Positions 1 to 10,170 of a stretch of 64,000 bases of DNA are shown piece after piece. Both the position numbers and the translations under genes were made by a program. The stretch lies in contig JAZDSV010000017.1 of NCBI GenBank assembly GCA_036784855.1, positions 124,001 to 188,000 on the forward strand, written 5' to 3'. Under the pieces are notes generated by a model. It had not been told where the DNA came from. It did no database searches and saw only the letters and a program-made list of their open reading frames with translations. The stretch comes from Aphelidium insulamus. Lineage: Eukaryota > Aphelidiomycota > Aphelidea > Aphelidiaceae. The number at the start of each line of letters is the position of its first letter. Position 1 is the stretch's first letter.

Positions 1-2785
1 TGCAACAGGTCCATCTGGTCAAAGAGGTTCGTGGACACGCGTAGCATGTCGACAGCATCTCGCACATGCGCCGGATTACCAAATGACAATGACAGTATGC
101 CGTCGTCAATGCCGTCACCAGCGGCGTCCGCAAGCGGGGTAAGTGGCTGAGGCATGGCGCCGGTTCGCTGTTTCGGGCTATGGCCACTGACTCTACGATG
201 GAACTGTAGTGGACTGTGCGGCCTGGGCGCGGTAGCCGCCGCCGAGCCGCTCACACCTTCTCCAGCCGTGTCAACGCTTTTGCCGCGCTCGCCACTCAGC
301 GACGCTACACCGAGACGGTCGCCGTTGGTGCACTGATCATTCAGCTTCAACTTGTATTCCGAGGGCGCGCGTTGTGGAGGATGCTGATGTTGTTTGTTGG
401 CCAGTTTGCCGGCCGGCGAAACAGCAGATGATCGTCCACGCATTTGCATGTCTCCGGATGTCGATGACAGAACTGCCGCAGCACCAAGCTTCAGATGAGA
501 GGTAGCAGCCGAGTCACCGGCATCCCGATGATCCGGTGGGACGTATGGCGACATCAGCGGGCTCTTTGGGTCGTCACTGCTCATATTACGGCGCACGGCT
601 CGATGCAGCATCGCCTCCTTGCTGTCAGCTGCCGAGTCGTTACTGCTCTGCGATGCGGAATACTGCGGCGGCTGTGGCTGTCCGGTGGCTGACGACGTGC
701 GCGACTCTCGTAAGTGCAGTTTTGTATCTGCCTTTCTGCGCGGCGCCAAATCACCCAGCACTTCTTGCCACGTAACCTTTTGGCTGTCATACTTGAGATA
801 TCCTTGTTCCAATTTGGCAGTGAGCTGCGCGAGAAACCCGTTAATACGATAGACAAATCACGACGACAGTTGCACTTACAAAGTCCAGACTCTCGATGCA
901 GCTTGTGCCGACCATTTCCTGCAGGCTGCCCAGGCGTACACGGACCCCGGCACACGTGCCACTGCGCAGACTCATCATGAAATTCATTAAACTGCGCCGA
1001 TTCCGTCCCATCGACATGAATTTGCGCATCGCCCCGGCGCCAATGTCCGCCCCGGTCGCCGAGTCTGTCGGGCTAGTGACCGATACATCCACGGGATGAT
1101 GTGTAGCAGAGGCGCGCATAGACGACGAGCTGGGCACCGCACGCAGCGAGCCCATCATCGCGTGCGTAAGCATCACACACAACGTGGGCCGTCCGGAATA
1201 CCACCAATGGTTCCGCACAAACAGCAACTCACTCTCGAAAATGGACACTGCAAGGCATCGAGATTAGCATTCAAGACACACTTGCATATAATATACGTAC
1301 CGAGGTAGTCGTTGTCCATGGACATGTAAAACTCTTCCTTGTCCATAAAGTGCGGAGTGAATGCGTACATACGGCCCTGCACGCGGTACAGCTTGCAGGT
1401 GCCCAGAGTGCCCACGGGGCGCTTCGGACGGCCAGTAAGTCCCAGCTTGCGATTTGCACCGAGCGCCGAGTAGGCCTCGCGTAGGGCAGACGGCGCTGCA
1501 ATAGTGAATGGTGCTACCTGGTCCGCGGTTTGTGTCTCCAGGCCAAACATGGCAAGCCGCGACTGCAGGCGCGCATCCTCGGCGATGAGCACAATTTGAA
1601 CGATGGTGTCTGCCTTTTGGGCGGCGCGGTAAGCTGGGAGCCGGTGCCGACCAAGAGGATCAATCTCTGACGGTGCCAGCAATCCTTCGTGTAACAGTTC
1701 GCCCAGAATGTAGAGCGACTGCGCCCACACAAGAGGTACATTGGCGTTGGGTAGGCGCACTTGGGAGTGTGGGTGCTCCTTCTCATCCTCCACCGTGTCC
1801 ATGGGCACGATATACAGTTCGGGCACTAGGGGGATGCCGGGTGGTAGCTGTGGAGCGCTTGAGACAGCCGTCATGGACTTGGTCCCGTGTGGCTGTGCGT
1901 CAAGACTGCTGTGACGAGAGTGTGCATGCGAGTTAATTTCCGATGCGGCTGCGGCCAAATTGCTCGCAGACGCATGCACCGATCCACCAGCAGCAGCCGT
2001 CTGTGACAGTCCAGCAAGCAGCGCAGAATCAACCAGGCACGGCTTGAGCAGGGCGCGATACTTGTCCACCTGATGCTCGTCTCCGCTAAAGATTCCATCC
2101 AGAATCAGGTAGGTGAAGAAGAGCGGCCATTCGCACTCAATGTTCTCAAAGACTTTCAGTTCGTGCGGTTCATAGTGTAGACGCCGAGTGTCTTCCAACA
2201 CGGTTTGGTGACCGTCACGCAAGAACCGCTTACAGCCATAACTTCCTTGCAATTTGTGGACAATGTCGGACCGCGTGCGATGAATGAGCAACGGATCATG
2301 CACGGCAAACGCCGGGAACCCAATGATGGACAGCACGGCTGCGTCCACCTCTTTGCTGTTGGATTCACGTGGCAGCGCCGAATGCAGAGTGTCATAATTG
2401 CGGGTGATTTCGTCCGGCAGCACGTGAATGACGGATGCGGGGCCACCACGAGCTCCAAACAAATTGATGCCATTAATAGACTGCAGTGCCGCCACCGCCA
2501 TACCAATGGACGAAGAGTTCAACTCGGGCATGCCATGGTTGATCTTGTTTCCGCGCTCCCAAATTCCATAGTCTGGGGTGCTGTAAAATAATGTTATGTA
2601 GTGTATTGTCATAGGCGATAGTTTCGTAGTAGTAGTTGTAGTAGTAGTAGTAGAAGTAGTAGTTGGAGTAGTAGTAATAGTAGTAGTTAGTAGTAGTTGG
2701 AGTAGTAGTAGTAGTAGTAGTTGGAAGAGTAGTAGCAGTAGTAGAATTATTATCTGTAGTAGTAGTAGTAGTAGTAGTAGTAGTT

Positions 2786-2850
<65 letters not shown>

Positions 2851-3807
2851 TGTAGTAGTAGTAGTAGTAGTAGTATTATTACCTGTAGTAGTAGTAGTAG
2901 TAGTAGCAGTAGTAGCAGTATTAGTACTATCAGAGCAGTATTGGAGCGAGTATAGTAGTCAGTGTGCAGCATCTTGAAACAACATGAACTACAAGCTTAA
3001 ACATACCGATAAGCCCGCTCAATGTAAAACACCAAGTTTTGCACAAAGTCCACCTCATCAATGGAGAAAATGATTTGCAACCCGCTTGCAGTCATCTCGG
3101 CAAGCGCCAGCACAAAGATCGACGTAGCATCCAGCTGCAGATGACCCCACTATAGCAAGCCAAAGTTAATATAGTGATCGACTAATGCATTGAACAAACC
3201 TCGTGGTCGGCGACAACTGTGTCTCCCGTGCTGGTCGAGTATTTTGCGTGCAAACAATTCGTGGTGGATGGTTGCTGCTTGAACTGCTCCACCTTGTGCG
3301 CCTGACGCATCATTGAGAACAGCAGGCCGCGCATAAGTTTCACCACCGAATGCTCCAGCTCATACGTTCGACCTGCAGTGGCGACGTTTAGCCTTTGAAT
3401 GTACCCAGGGTGCACACCACTAATTAACACGTGTACATAATATTACCCACCCCGATCCTCATCCAGACGGCGATACGCAAGCGCCAGTCCAAACACCGCC
3501 AGAATCGAGTAGACATTATCGCGGACCCACGCGTCCCGGTAGTCCCCATGCGTAGTTACGGCCACCGATGCGGGAAGCAGCCCTGCACACGGGTTGATAC
3601 AAACACTCCTCATGCACACAGTGAGCACGTACCGGTGGCGGGATGTTGCCGCGACAGGATAATGGCATTAAGCAGGCGATAGTAGTAGTCCAGACGCTCT
3701 AACAAGGTGGACCTGTTGGACAGGGCCAGACTCTGCTCCGCTGTCTGGTGCAGATGGTTGCGCATCGAAGCGTGCAAATTATGACTGACTGCGGGGTGGC
3801 TGGCCAT
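1..3807 (-). CDS. Phosphorylase b kinase regulatory subunit alpha/beta-like, 3' partial
   Basis: Regulatory subunit of phosphorylase kinase, which controls glycogen breakdown in the cytosol. Seven exons on the minus strand keep one frame: 3807-3633, 3582-3451, 3372-3200, 3149-3007, 2580-1301, 1247-880 and 824-1. At least 1030 residues are inside the window and the C-terminus lies beyond base 1. The N-terminal GH15-like (glucoamylase-type) part is clear: [92 protein letters not shown] and the late [15 protein letters not shown] block all match the family. The last exon has a long Ser/Pro/Gln-rich linker, where the animal proteins vary most, then a conserved-looking stretch [16 protein letters not shown]. 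The start is the first ATG of exon 1, followed by a short leader. Intron 4 (3006-2581, 426 nt) is far longer than the others because of a trinucleotide repeat. Identification is firm; alpha versus beta type is not decided. Confidence 0.93.
2624..2960. repeat. (GTA/TAG)n microsatellite inside a PHK intron
   Basis: About 340 bp of imperfect GTA/TAG trinucleotide repeat, broken by GTTG and ATTATTA interruptions. It makes up most of PHK intron 4. On the minus strand it reads as a spurious poly-leucine reading frame, which is an artefact. Confidence 0.95.
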
Positions 3808-4272
3808 TATCGACTGTGTATGCAGTCTTGGCTAGTTCTGCTTTCTCGCATGCATATTTGTGCACTTAGATAAGATATATGCAATGTACTATTCATAAGC
3901 AGCTAAACTACTTACTTGTATAGTCACGATTACCACACACATTCTTTGGAATATCCGCGCAAAGCGACGGGACGGGACGGCAAAAGATCTCTATTAACCT
4001 GTCTGGACTCTGAGGAGCGAGTCCAGAAGGATATTCATTCACATCACTTGTCAATGAATATACTTCTCATGAACACTTCCTATTACACCACGGCGCTTGG
4101 CACACCGTTATTGCAGTGGCCGTAGTCCAGTAAGCCACTCAACAATTGTATCCTTACCTGGATTAATCGTTGCCAGCAAGTGCCGTCCAACCATGCACAT
4201 CAACTAGACATAAATATATGTCCAAGTATAGCGTACACCTCCGGGTAGAGTCTAGGCGATACTGATAATACC
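3808..4272. other. Intergenic region between divergent PHK and NUS1-like genes
   Basis: No supportable gene. It should hold both 5' ends. It contains two perfect inverted repeats side by side: an 8-bp stem (CTGGACTC/GAGTCCAG, 4003-4010 with 4019-4026, 8-nt loop) and a 9-bp stem (ATATTCATT/AATGAATAT, 4031-4039 with 4053-4061, 13-nt loop). Their role is unknown. Confidence 0.6.
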
Positions 4273-5283
4273 TTGTGCCAGTGTTCGTGTATTTACCTAC
4301 TGTATTACATGGCACTATACTACTGTAAGCAAAGCGTCACTCCACTTGCAATATTGATCGCGGCGGCAATGAGCTATTCACGCTCACGTGGCAAGTCCAC
4401 GCCGCTCAATGCCACGGCCATATGCACCGCGTACCTTGGCTGGCTGATGGTGCGCTATATATGCGCAGCGTTCGTGTGGCTGCGGTTGCTGTGCCTCTGG
4501 CTGTGGCAGCGGTGGCGCCGGGCACAGCTCGCCTACCACGACTGGACGGATAGTTGGAGGGGCGGGGAATCGCCGCGCGCTCTATGCCCTTCACTGACGC
4601 ACGTGCAAGTGTACGTACCGGCTGCGAATAGTTTCTGGTCGGTGCCGGCGGGGATGTGTGACCGCGTGGTGGATGCTGATGTAGGAGATCTAGTCGGTGA
4701 CAGGTGCACGCGTGATGATGGTGAATGTCCCTCGGCGCTGGCGTGGATGGACGTGGTGGAGAAGGTTTTGTGGCCGAGGCTTTGCCGGCATGCGCCCAAT
4801 GCGACGCGGCTTTCCGTGCTCTACTCACACCATGGCGGGATTCAGATTGACATGGCCAGAGTATCTTGTACCAGGCGGCCCGCTATCTCGTGCGGGCAGC
4901 ATTTATGCACGTCAGTGATGGACACGCTACAACCGGACCCCGCTGGAGATGTATCCCTGCTGCTTGTGCTGTCCGACACGTGCAGCCGGCCAAGTGGCGA
5001 TTTGTCCTTACATGGTGATGGTGTCACTGCGGGTATCCCGCGACCATGGAGTCTGCACGGCGCCGAGATTGTGTAAGCTAGTCTTAACTATATACATACA
5101 TACATACATACATACATATATGTTAGTATTAACGTGGTTATGCTTACTATGCGCAGACACTGGCTCCATGTTGGAAACCAGAGGAGGCCAAAGAACTTGG
5201 CATGTTGGCAAGCAGAGTTGGGGTTGGCATTTCAACACGCGCTGACAGTTTACGGCAGCACTCTACAGCGGCACGGACGGTGA
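4273..5283 (+). CDS. NUS1/NgBR-like subunit of dehydrodolichyl diphosphate synthase (divergent)
   Basis: Two exons, 4273-5072 and 5157-5283, give 308 residues; the intron carries a (TACA)n run near 5092-5120. A hydrophobic, Trp/Leu-rich segment at residues 50-80 (LGWLMVRYICAAFVWLRLLCLWLW) followed by basic residues looks like a membrane anchor. Downstream, LSVLYSHHGGIQ resembles the 'isvyDhqGifk' segment of NgBR, PWSLHGAEIVHW resembles 'PWqIrltEI', and the C-terminus FQHALTVYGSTLQRHGR resembles the NgBR end, with an R-x-G motif (RHG) near the last residue. In known systems NUS1 pairs with a cis-prenyltransferase at the ER to make dolichol. Similarity is weak overall and an in-frame Met at 4369 could be the true start. 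It could also be an unrelated small membrane protein. Confidence 0.5.
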
Positions 5284-5401
5284 TGTGAATAATAGAATAT
5301 AGACTCAATAATGAGACCGCTTTGTGTTTATACATATATTGAGGTACAAGTGCTCCATTTAGTAATCGTTGAAGGGACCTTCACAATACTGCTTCCAGTT
5401 C

Positions 5402-6680
5402 TCAACACTGAACGGTTTCTGTTCCTCGTGCAGGAATATCTGGGAAAAAGGAGGGCGAGCTTTCAGCATAGAAAGTCGATGTCGGAAAAAAAGTTGTGCC
5501 CAAGAATGTTTTCATCCTCGGCAATGTTGCATACAGAATTGCAATCTGAATCCTCGATGCCTCGACAAAAATCATAGCACGCAACTTGTCGCAGTCCACG
5601 GATCAATTTAAGTTTAAGCACCACGAACACATTCTAAAAATTCAAGCTCCATGCGTGGAATATATCGCACGCATGCGTGCTTGTATCCATCATTTAAATG
5701 AGGTGAATTTGGCAACATATGTCCTGCTAAATCACTCAATAGGACTCCAAAGTAATACCAGTCCCATTTGTGATCTTTCTGCAACCACTCATTGAAGATC
5801 TTGCTCTACAGTACCCAGTTCGCAATCGACATAGCTTCGCGGGGCCTTCATGGGCGTTATTCCGGTTTTAGCAAAACCGAAATCCGTCAGGGCAACACAC
5901 CCGTCGTGCTTGATTATGACATTAGCAGCCTTTATATCGTTGTGCACAATGCCACGCAAGTGAAGATGGCGAATAGCCAACAAGACTTGAGCCGCGCAGG
6001 ACTTGACTTGCCAAAGCTCGAGTTCACTGTCAATGAATGCGTCTCGGAGTGAGCCCCCAGGTGCGAATTCCATTTCAACATATGCAAGACTGGGGGCGTG
6101 AAACATTGCCAGTGTTTTCACTATGTATTCGTGCTCTACGTCTTGGAAAAAGAATCTCAGCTCATTGTCAGCATTGTACTTCAGCAGCACTTTCAACGCG
6201 CACGTTTCGCCGTCCTTCTCCACCAAATAAACGGTACCAAAAGATCCGGACCCAAGAGTTCTGGCCTAAAGCCATTGCATAAAACATCGTTGCAATCAGC
6301 AGCCAGAGGCACATTTCTTAGGTCATCATCATGACCGACAATTATACCGCAAAGGCGAATCGCACAAGAATCGCGACAGCAGCAGCAATTGACAGCACCA
6401 AGAACATTGAGGGTAAACAGATCAGCATGCCGATAGATTTCTAAATGGATTAAAAGCGATCTATCAACTATATCAACTGCCGTAGATCGCTTGCATCGCA
6501 CCAATCGTCTTGCACCTGTGCGTAAAGGCGAGTACATGCCATCCAAGCTCGGTTGGTATCGCGTGGATACCCGAGATACAGAGCATTGAATGCAAAATAC
6601 GTAGATTCTTCTCTGTTAAGACACAAACCACATTCCTTTACAACAGCAATGTATGCCGGAATATGCTGCGACTTTGCCAT
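5402..6680 (-). pseudogene. Decayed membrane-anchored protein kinase
   Basis: A protein kinase domain is readable in pieces on the minus strand. The glycine loop LGSGSFGTVY follows a possible 47-nt intron ending near 6267. Then come ALKVLLK (VAIK-type Lys), a catalytic loop IVHNDIKAANVII (Asn where HRD has Arg), LTDFGFAK (DFG) and the activation segment. The frame then breaks near 5800: stop TGA in one frame, continuation FNEWLQKDHKWDWYYFGVLLSDLAG in another, with no APE motif. A further break falls before ENILGHNFFSDIDF and PPFFPDI, which resemble the end of an AGC-type catalytic domain. Upstream, exon-like pieces from 6680 contain a hydrophobic stretch in one frame. At least three frame breaks or stops make this a pseudogene; a receptor-like kinase origin is inference. 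Confidence 0.65.
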
Positions 6681-6753
6681 TGATTTAACAAGCTTACCGT
6701 ATATTTCTGCTTATAAAGCTGCTTAGTCTTATGCAGTGATCTGACAGCTAATC

Positions 6754-8040
6754 ATGCACCGACTGCCGCGCAATGAACGCACACTTGCAGCCCTATGTCG
6801 GCCATGGACGCGTCTGATACAACAGCAGCCAAGTGGTGGCACAACTCGTGGTGGCACAGGTGGTGGCACAGGCAAGTGCAATGTGCTGTTCCACTACTCT
6901 ATTCTGCTGACCGGTATTCCCTCAGTTGCCTCGGCTCTCTCGAAGCTTCATGACCGCGCCAGTACCACGGTCGCCATGGCCTGGTGGGATCTGGTGGATG
7001 TGGCACAGGTACACCGGCGCATGAATGGCGTGTCCCTGCAGCAGTCGGTACTCCCTGGAGCCGTGCAGGCCCTGCGATGCCTAGTCGCGCTGTACAACCA
7101 CGATGTCGCGGGCCTGGCGCGGCGGAGAGCTGGGCAGAGCGGCGGGGATATCAAGGAGTCGCCTGCACCTACCGCGATGCGTGACGACGACCAAAACGAC
7201 GACGGAGACGACCACGATGCAGACAACGATGGCGGCGGAAGTGAATCCTTCGCCACGTTGACACTGCCCGCCATCAGAGTGCCCCCGACCGACATATTTG
7301 CCTCCGCCAGTGCCGATGACGGCGCTGTGGATGATGATTTTTGGCCCGAGGAACCGGCATCGGTCACCGTGGACCAAGTTTTGGAAACCATGCTGCCCCG
7401 ATTCCGTGACCAGTGGTGGCGGTGGCACGGCGACTCCAACGGTGATGATGATGATGATGCCAACGACGAAGGCGCTAGTTGGAACGCGCCGCTGCTCACC
7501 ATACACTCGGTGCACGGCGCTCGCTTTGTCAAGTCCCGCTGTCACGTCGACTACGAGCACGAGGTGCCCGGTGTTCCGCCCGGCTTGAGTGACGACCAGG
7601 AGCTGGGCTCAAACTCCATGCACCTGTTTGGCAACTACATTCACATACGCGCCATCGCCACCGACAGCGATGCCACCGTCGCCACCACACGCTCTCCACA
7701 GCACCGCACCCAGCTCACGGTTGACGTGGAGCTGGACGTGGAGGGCCGGTGGACGTTCCCAGCCACATCTGCATCATCTGCATCATCAACTAATTCACCG
7801 CCGCCACGCCCCTTCCGCGACACCATCACACTGACACTCATGACCACACCGCTGTACGTGACGGGGCGACTGGGGTCGATGCGGGATGCCGCACGGAGCA
7901 GCATGGCCTCGTCCCCATCAACTAATCCCGGACCGCTCACGACGCGCCTGGACAAGATGCATCTGCGGTGGATGGTGGCTGACGTGGACTATGGCTGGGT
8001 GCCGCGGGAGGGTGCGCTCACCACGCTATACGATGCGTGA
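6754..8040 (+). CDS. Unknown 428-residue protein, possibly mitochondrial
   Basis: Single-exon reading frame. I do not recognise the family. The N-terminus is rich in Arg, Leu, Gln and Gly with few acids (LCRPWTRLIQQQ), as in mitochondrial targeting sequences. An Asp-rich low-complexity insert lies around residues 145-165 and a second around 230-240. The region with WWDLVDVAQVHRRMNG and the C-terminal part (HLFGNYIHIRAIA, QLTVDVELDVEGRWTF, LRWMVADVDYGWVPREG) look like folded sequence. It starts 74 bp from the decayed kinase on the other strand. The length of the open frame and its codon-like composition support coding. Confidence 0.6.
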   Translation: MHRLPRNERTLAALCRPWTRLIQQQPSGGTTRGGTGGGTGKCNVLFHYSILLTGIPSVASALSKLHDRASTTVAMAWWDLVDVAQVHRRMNGVSLQQSVLPGAVQALRCLVALYNHDVAGLARRRAGQSGGDIKESPAPTAMRDDDQNDDGDDHDADNDGGGSESFATLTLPAIRVPPTDIFASASADDGAVDDDFWPEEPASVTVDQVLETMLPRFRDQWWRWHGDSNGDDDDDANDEGASWNAPLLTIHSVHGARFVKSRCHVDYEHEVPGVPPGLSDDQELGSNSMHLFGNYIHIRAIATDSDATVATTRSPQHRTQLTVDVELDVEGRWTFPATSASSASSTNSPPPRPFRDTITLTLMTTPLYVTGRLGSMRDAARSSMASSPSTNPGPLTTRLDKMHLRWMVADVDYGWVPREGALTTLYDA

Positions 8041-8236
8041 TAATGCCAATACAATAGATGACTATGTACTGCATTGCTGGTCTGTGTGTATTTCATTCTG
8101 CTACTTGGACACGGACAGCGGAAAGCTCATACGTAAATACCTACGGCGTTTAAACTAGGGAGTGGTTGTTAAACTTTTTTTCCATGTCATTCAAGCACGA
8201 TCGACAAATCACGTTCAAAAAAGCTCAAAAATTCCG

Positions 8237-9964
8237 ATGCAATTTGTCGCCACGCTTCTCTCCGTGGCCATGCTTGCTTGTATCGTCACGGCCGTGCCAG
8301 CTGGTGGCGAACTATTTCAGCCGTCGTCCTTGGTTGAGATTGCGGCGAACGCGTTGATTGCTAGGCCGGAATATTTGTCCAACAGAAACCAGGCCACGTT
8401 GGATACTGCCAGGATGCTCGTTAACCAGCGCTTGCCAAATTTCATTTGGCAAGCATTAGACAGTCAGTCTTGTGAGCAAGTTTCTGAGCACGTTTTAAAG
8501 AGTAGCAAATGAACAAATATCCGCTGGATTATGTTCTTGACGATATGCTTTCGCACTTCGATATCAATACTTCTTGAACATGATGCCCCTAGTGTCACCA
8601 AGTTTAATCGTCTTAAAATGGCTGCTTCTCATGGACTTGATGGGGCCGTAAGGCGTTTGATGCGAAATTATTTTTTTTTCGGCATGGCGAAATATTCTGA
8701 ACGAGATTTAAAAAAAGCAAGGAATGTTGCTCTGCAGAACTTCCACGTCAATACAGCACAAATTCTGCGCCCCTACGACGCCACTGACATTGAAATATCT
8801 GTGGAAGTAAAAATACCTGGGAATTCAGTAGAAATAACCACTTCTGTTGGCAGAATGGGTGTCGACGAAATGATTCAACTTCTACAAGCATCATATAAAA
8901 GGCATCAAATACCGGAGTTCCTAAGGATCAACGGTGAACAAATCACGCTGAAAACCGTCGCTCTTATAGGGGGATCTAGACGTATAAAGCCAATATTATT
9001 GGCACATGTCGCGTTTGGAGATTCATATTTGATTCCGGAGAAAGATGTTTTTCAACTGTTGCGAAACCTAATTGAAAACAATCAAGCGTATACTCCTAGT
9101 GTATCTGCAGTGTTGGAGGCGTTAAAGCAGCGTTCCATCTCTGCCTCGGCAATACTGCACGAGATTTCAATGGTTACCATAATAAGTGATAATGTTTTCT
9201 CAGTTTTGTGGACGTTTCTGAGGGAGGATGGGCTAATCGAAGCAATCTCAAAATCCCGCGACGACTATTGGCAGGCACCGTATAAATCCGATATCAACAG
9301 GCTCCTTTCTAACGCTGTGGACAACGAGAAGATCGATCAGGTGCAAATTATTGCATCGTATGCTACCATGGAGGCGCGGCTTCGAAATTGTTGGGATACA
9401 AAATGGTTTGCTTCTGAATATCAATATTCGGCACTTCATCGCGCCGCCAAAATTGGCAATGTACCAATAGCAGAACACCTATTAAGTCGCGGGTGGGACA
9501 TTGATGAATTCGATTCAGCTCCTGACAAACTAACTCCATTTTGGAGCGCGATGAGGGTCATGGAATATTTCGCGGCAGAATTTTTAGTGCGAAACGGTGC
9601 GCAGATATTACGCCAAAAGGACTTTATTGGTGCCGTGGAACTGGCAAATCTTGTTAAATATTCTTGCGAGCAGAGCGAATCAGTTCCAACACTGGTAGCT
9701 GCATTAAGGAAAGAAGGTCTTATGCCCGACGGTGTAGTGATCTCTGAAGTATCGAGAATTATTATCCATAGGCGGGCATGCTGGTCTGCGGCACTCTTGG
9801 AAGACTATACCTCTTTCGAATAATTAAAGTGCAAGGAGGATGACAAAGATGGCATCGCCGCCAGTACATTCGCACGCCGAAAGGAAATATTTGGCACCAG
9901 CCATCTGCCATCTAAAGTGGACATTGAACTAGGCAAGTTTTTTCTGGCTACCGAACAGCAGTGA
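8237..9964 (+). pseudogene. Broken secreted protein with ankyrin-like segment
   Basis: The frame opens with a signal peptide (MQFVATLLSVAMLACIVTAVPA) at 8237. It reaches TGA at 8510-8512, then resumes in the same frame as 430 open codons. A better-looking stretch (YPLDYVLDDMLSHFDINTS) sits in another frame across this gap, so two compensating frameshifts near 8500 and 8577 are more likely than one nonsense change. A second in-frame stop (TAA, 9821-9823) is followed by LKCKEDDKDG...FARRKEIFGTSHLPSKVD and a final TGA at 9962-9964. This tail matches a relic at 44731-45034, which shows the stop is internal to the ancestral protein. The segment SALHRAAKIGNVPIAEHLLSRG looks like one ankyrin repeat. 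Function unknown. Confidence 0.65.
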
Positions 9965-10170
9965 CATTGAATGCCAACCCACACATCCGCACCTTCTTAA
10001 CACCATCCTCACACGCGCGTTGCAATAAAACGATAATCTCCCGAAGCCCATGTACTAACTAGGACAATTTACACTATGAAGGGCAGCGCAGAAAACATTC
10101 ATCTATTCCCTGGCATAGCATCTCAGTACATCAACACATCAAATGCCTCGTCCAAACAGGTGTTCCATTA

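Noticed and set aside
2600-2972. Poly-leucine N-terminus of a 599-codon minus-strand frame
   Set aside because: It is the translation of the GTA microsatellite inside a PHK intron; a GT donor at 3006 and an AG acceptor at 2581 join conserved PHK sequence across it.
4003-4061. Hammerhead ribozyme, because of the CTGAGGAG string and neighbouring stems
   Set aside because: The GAAA core segment and the three-stem arrangement are missing.
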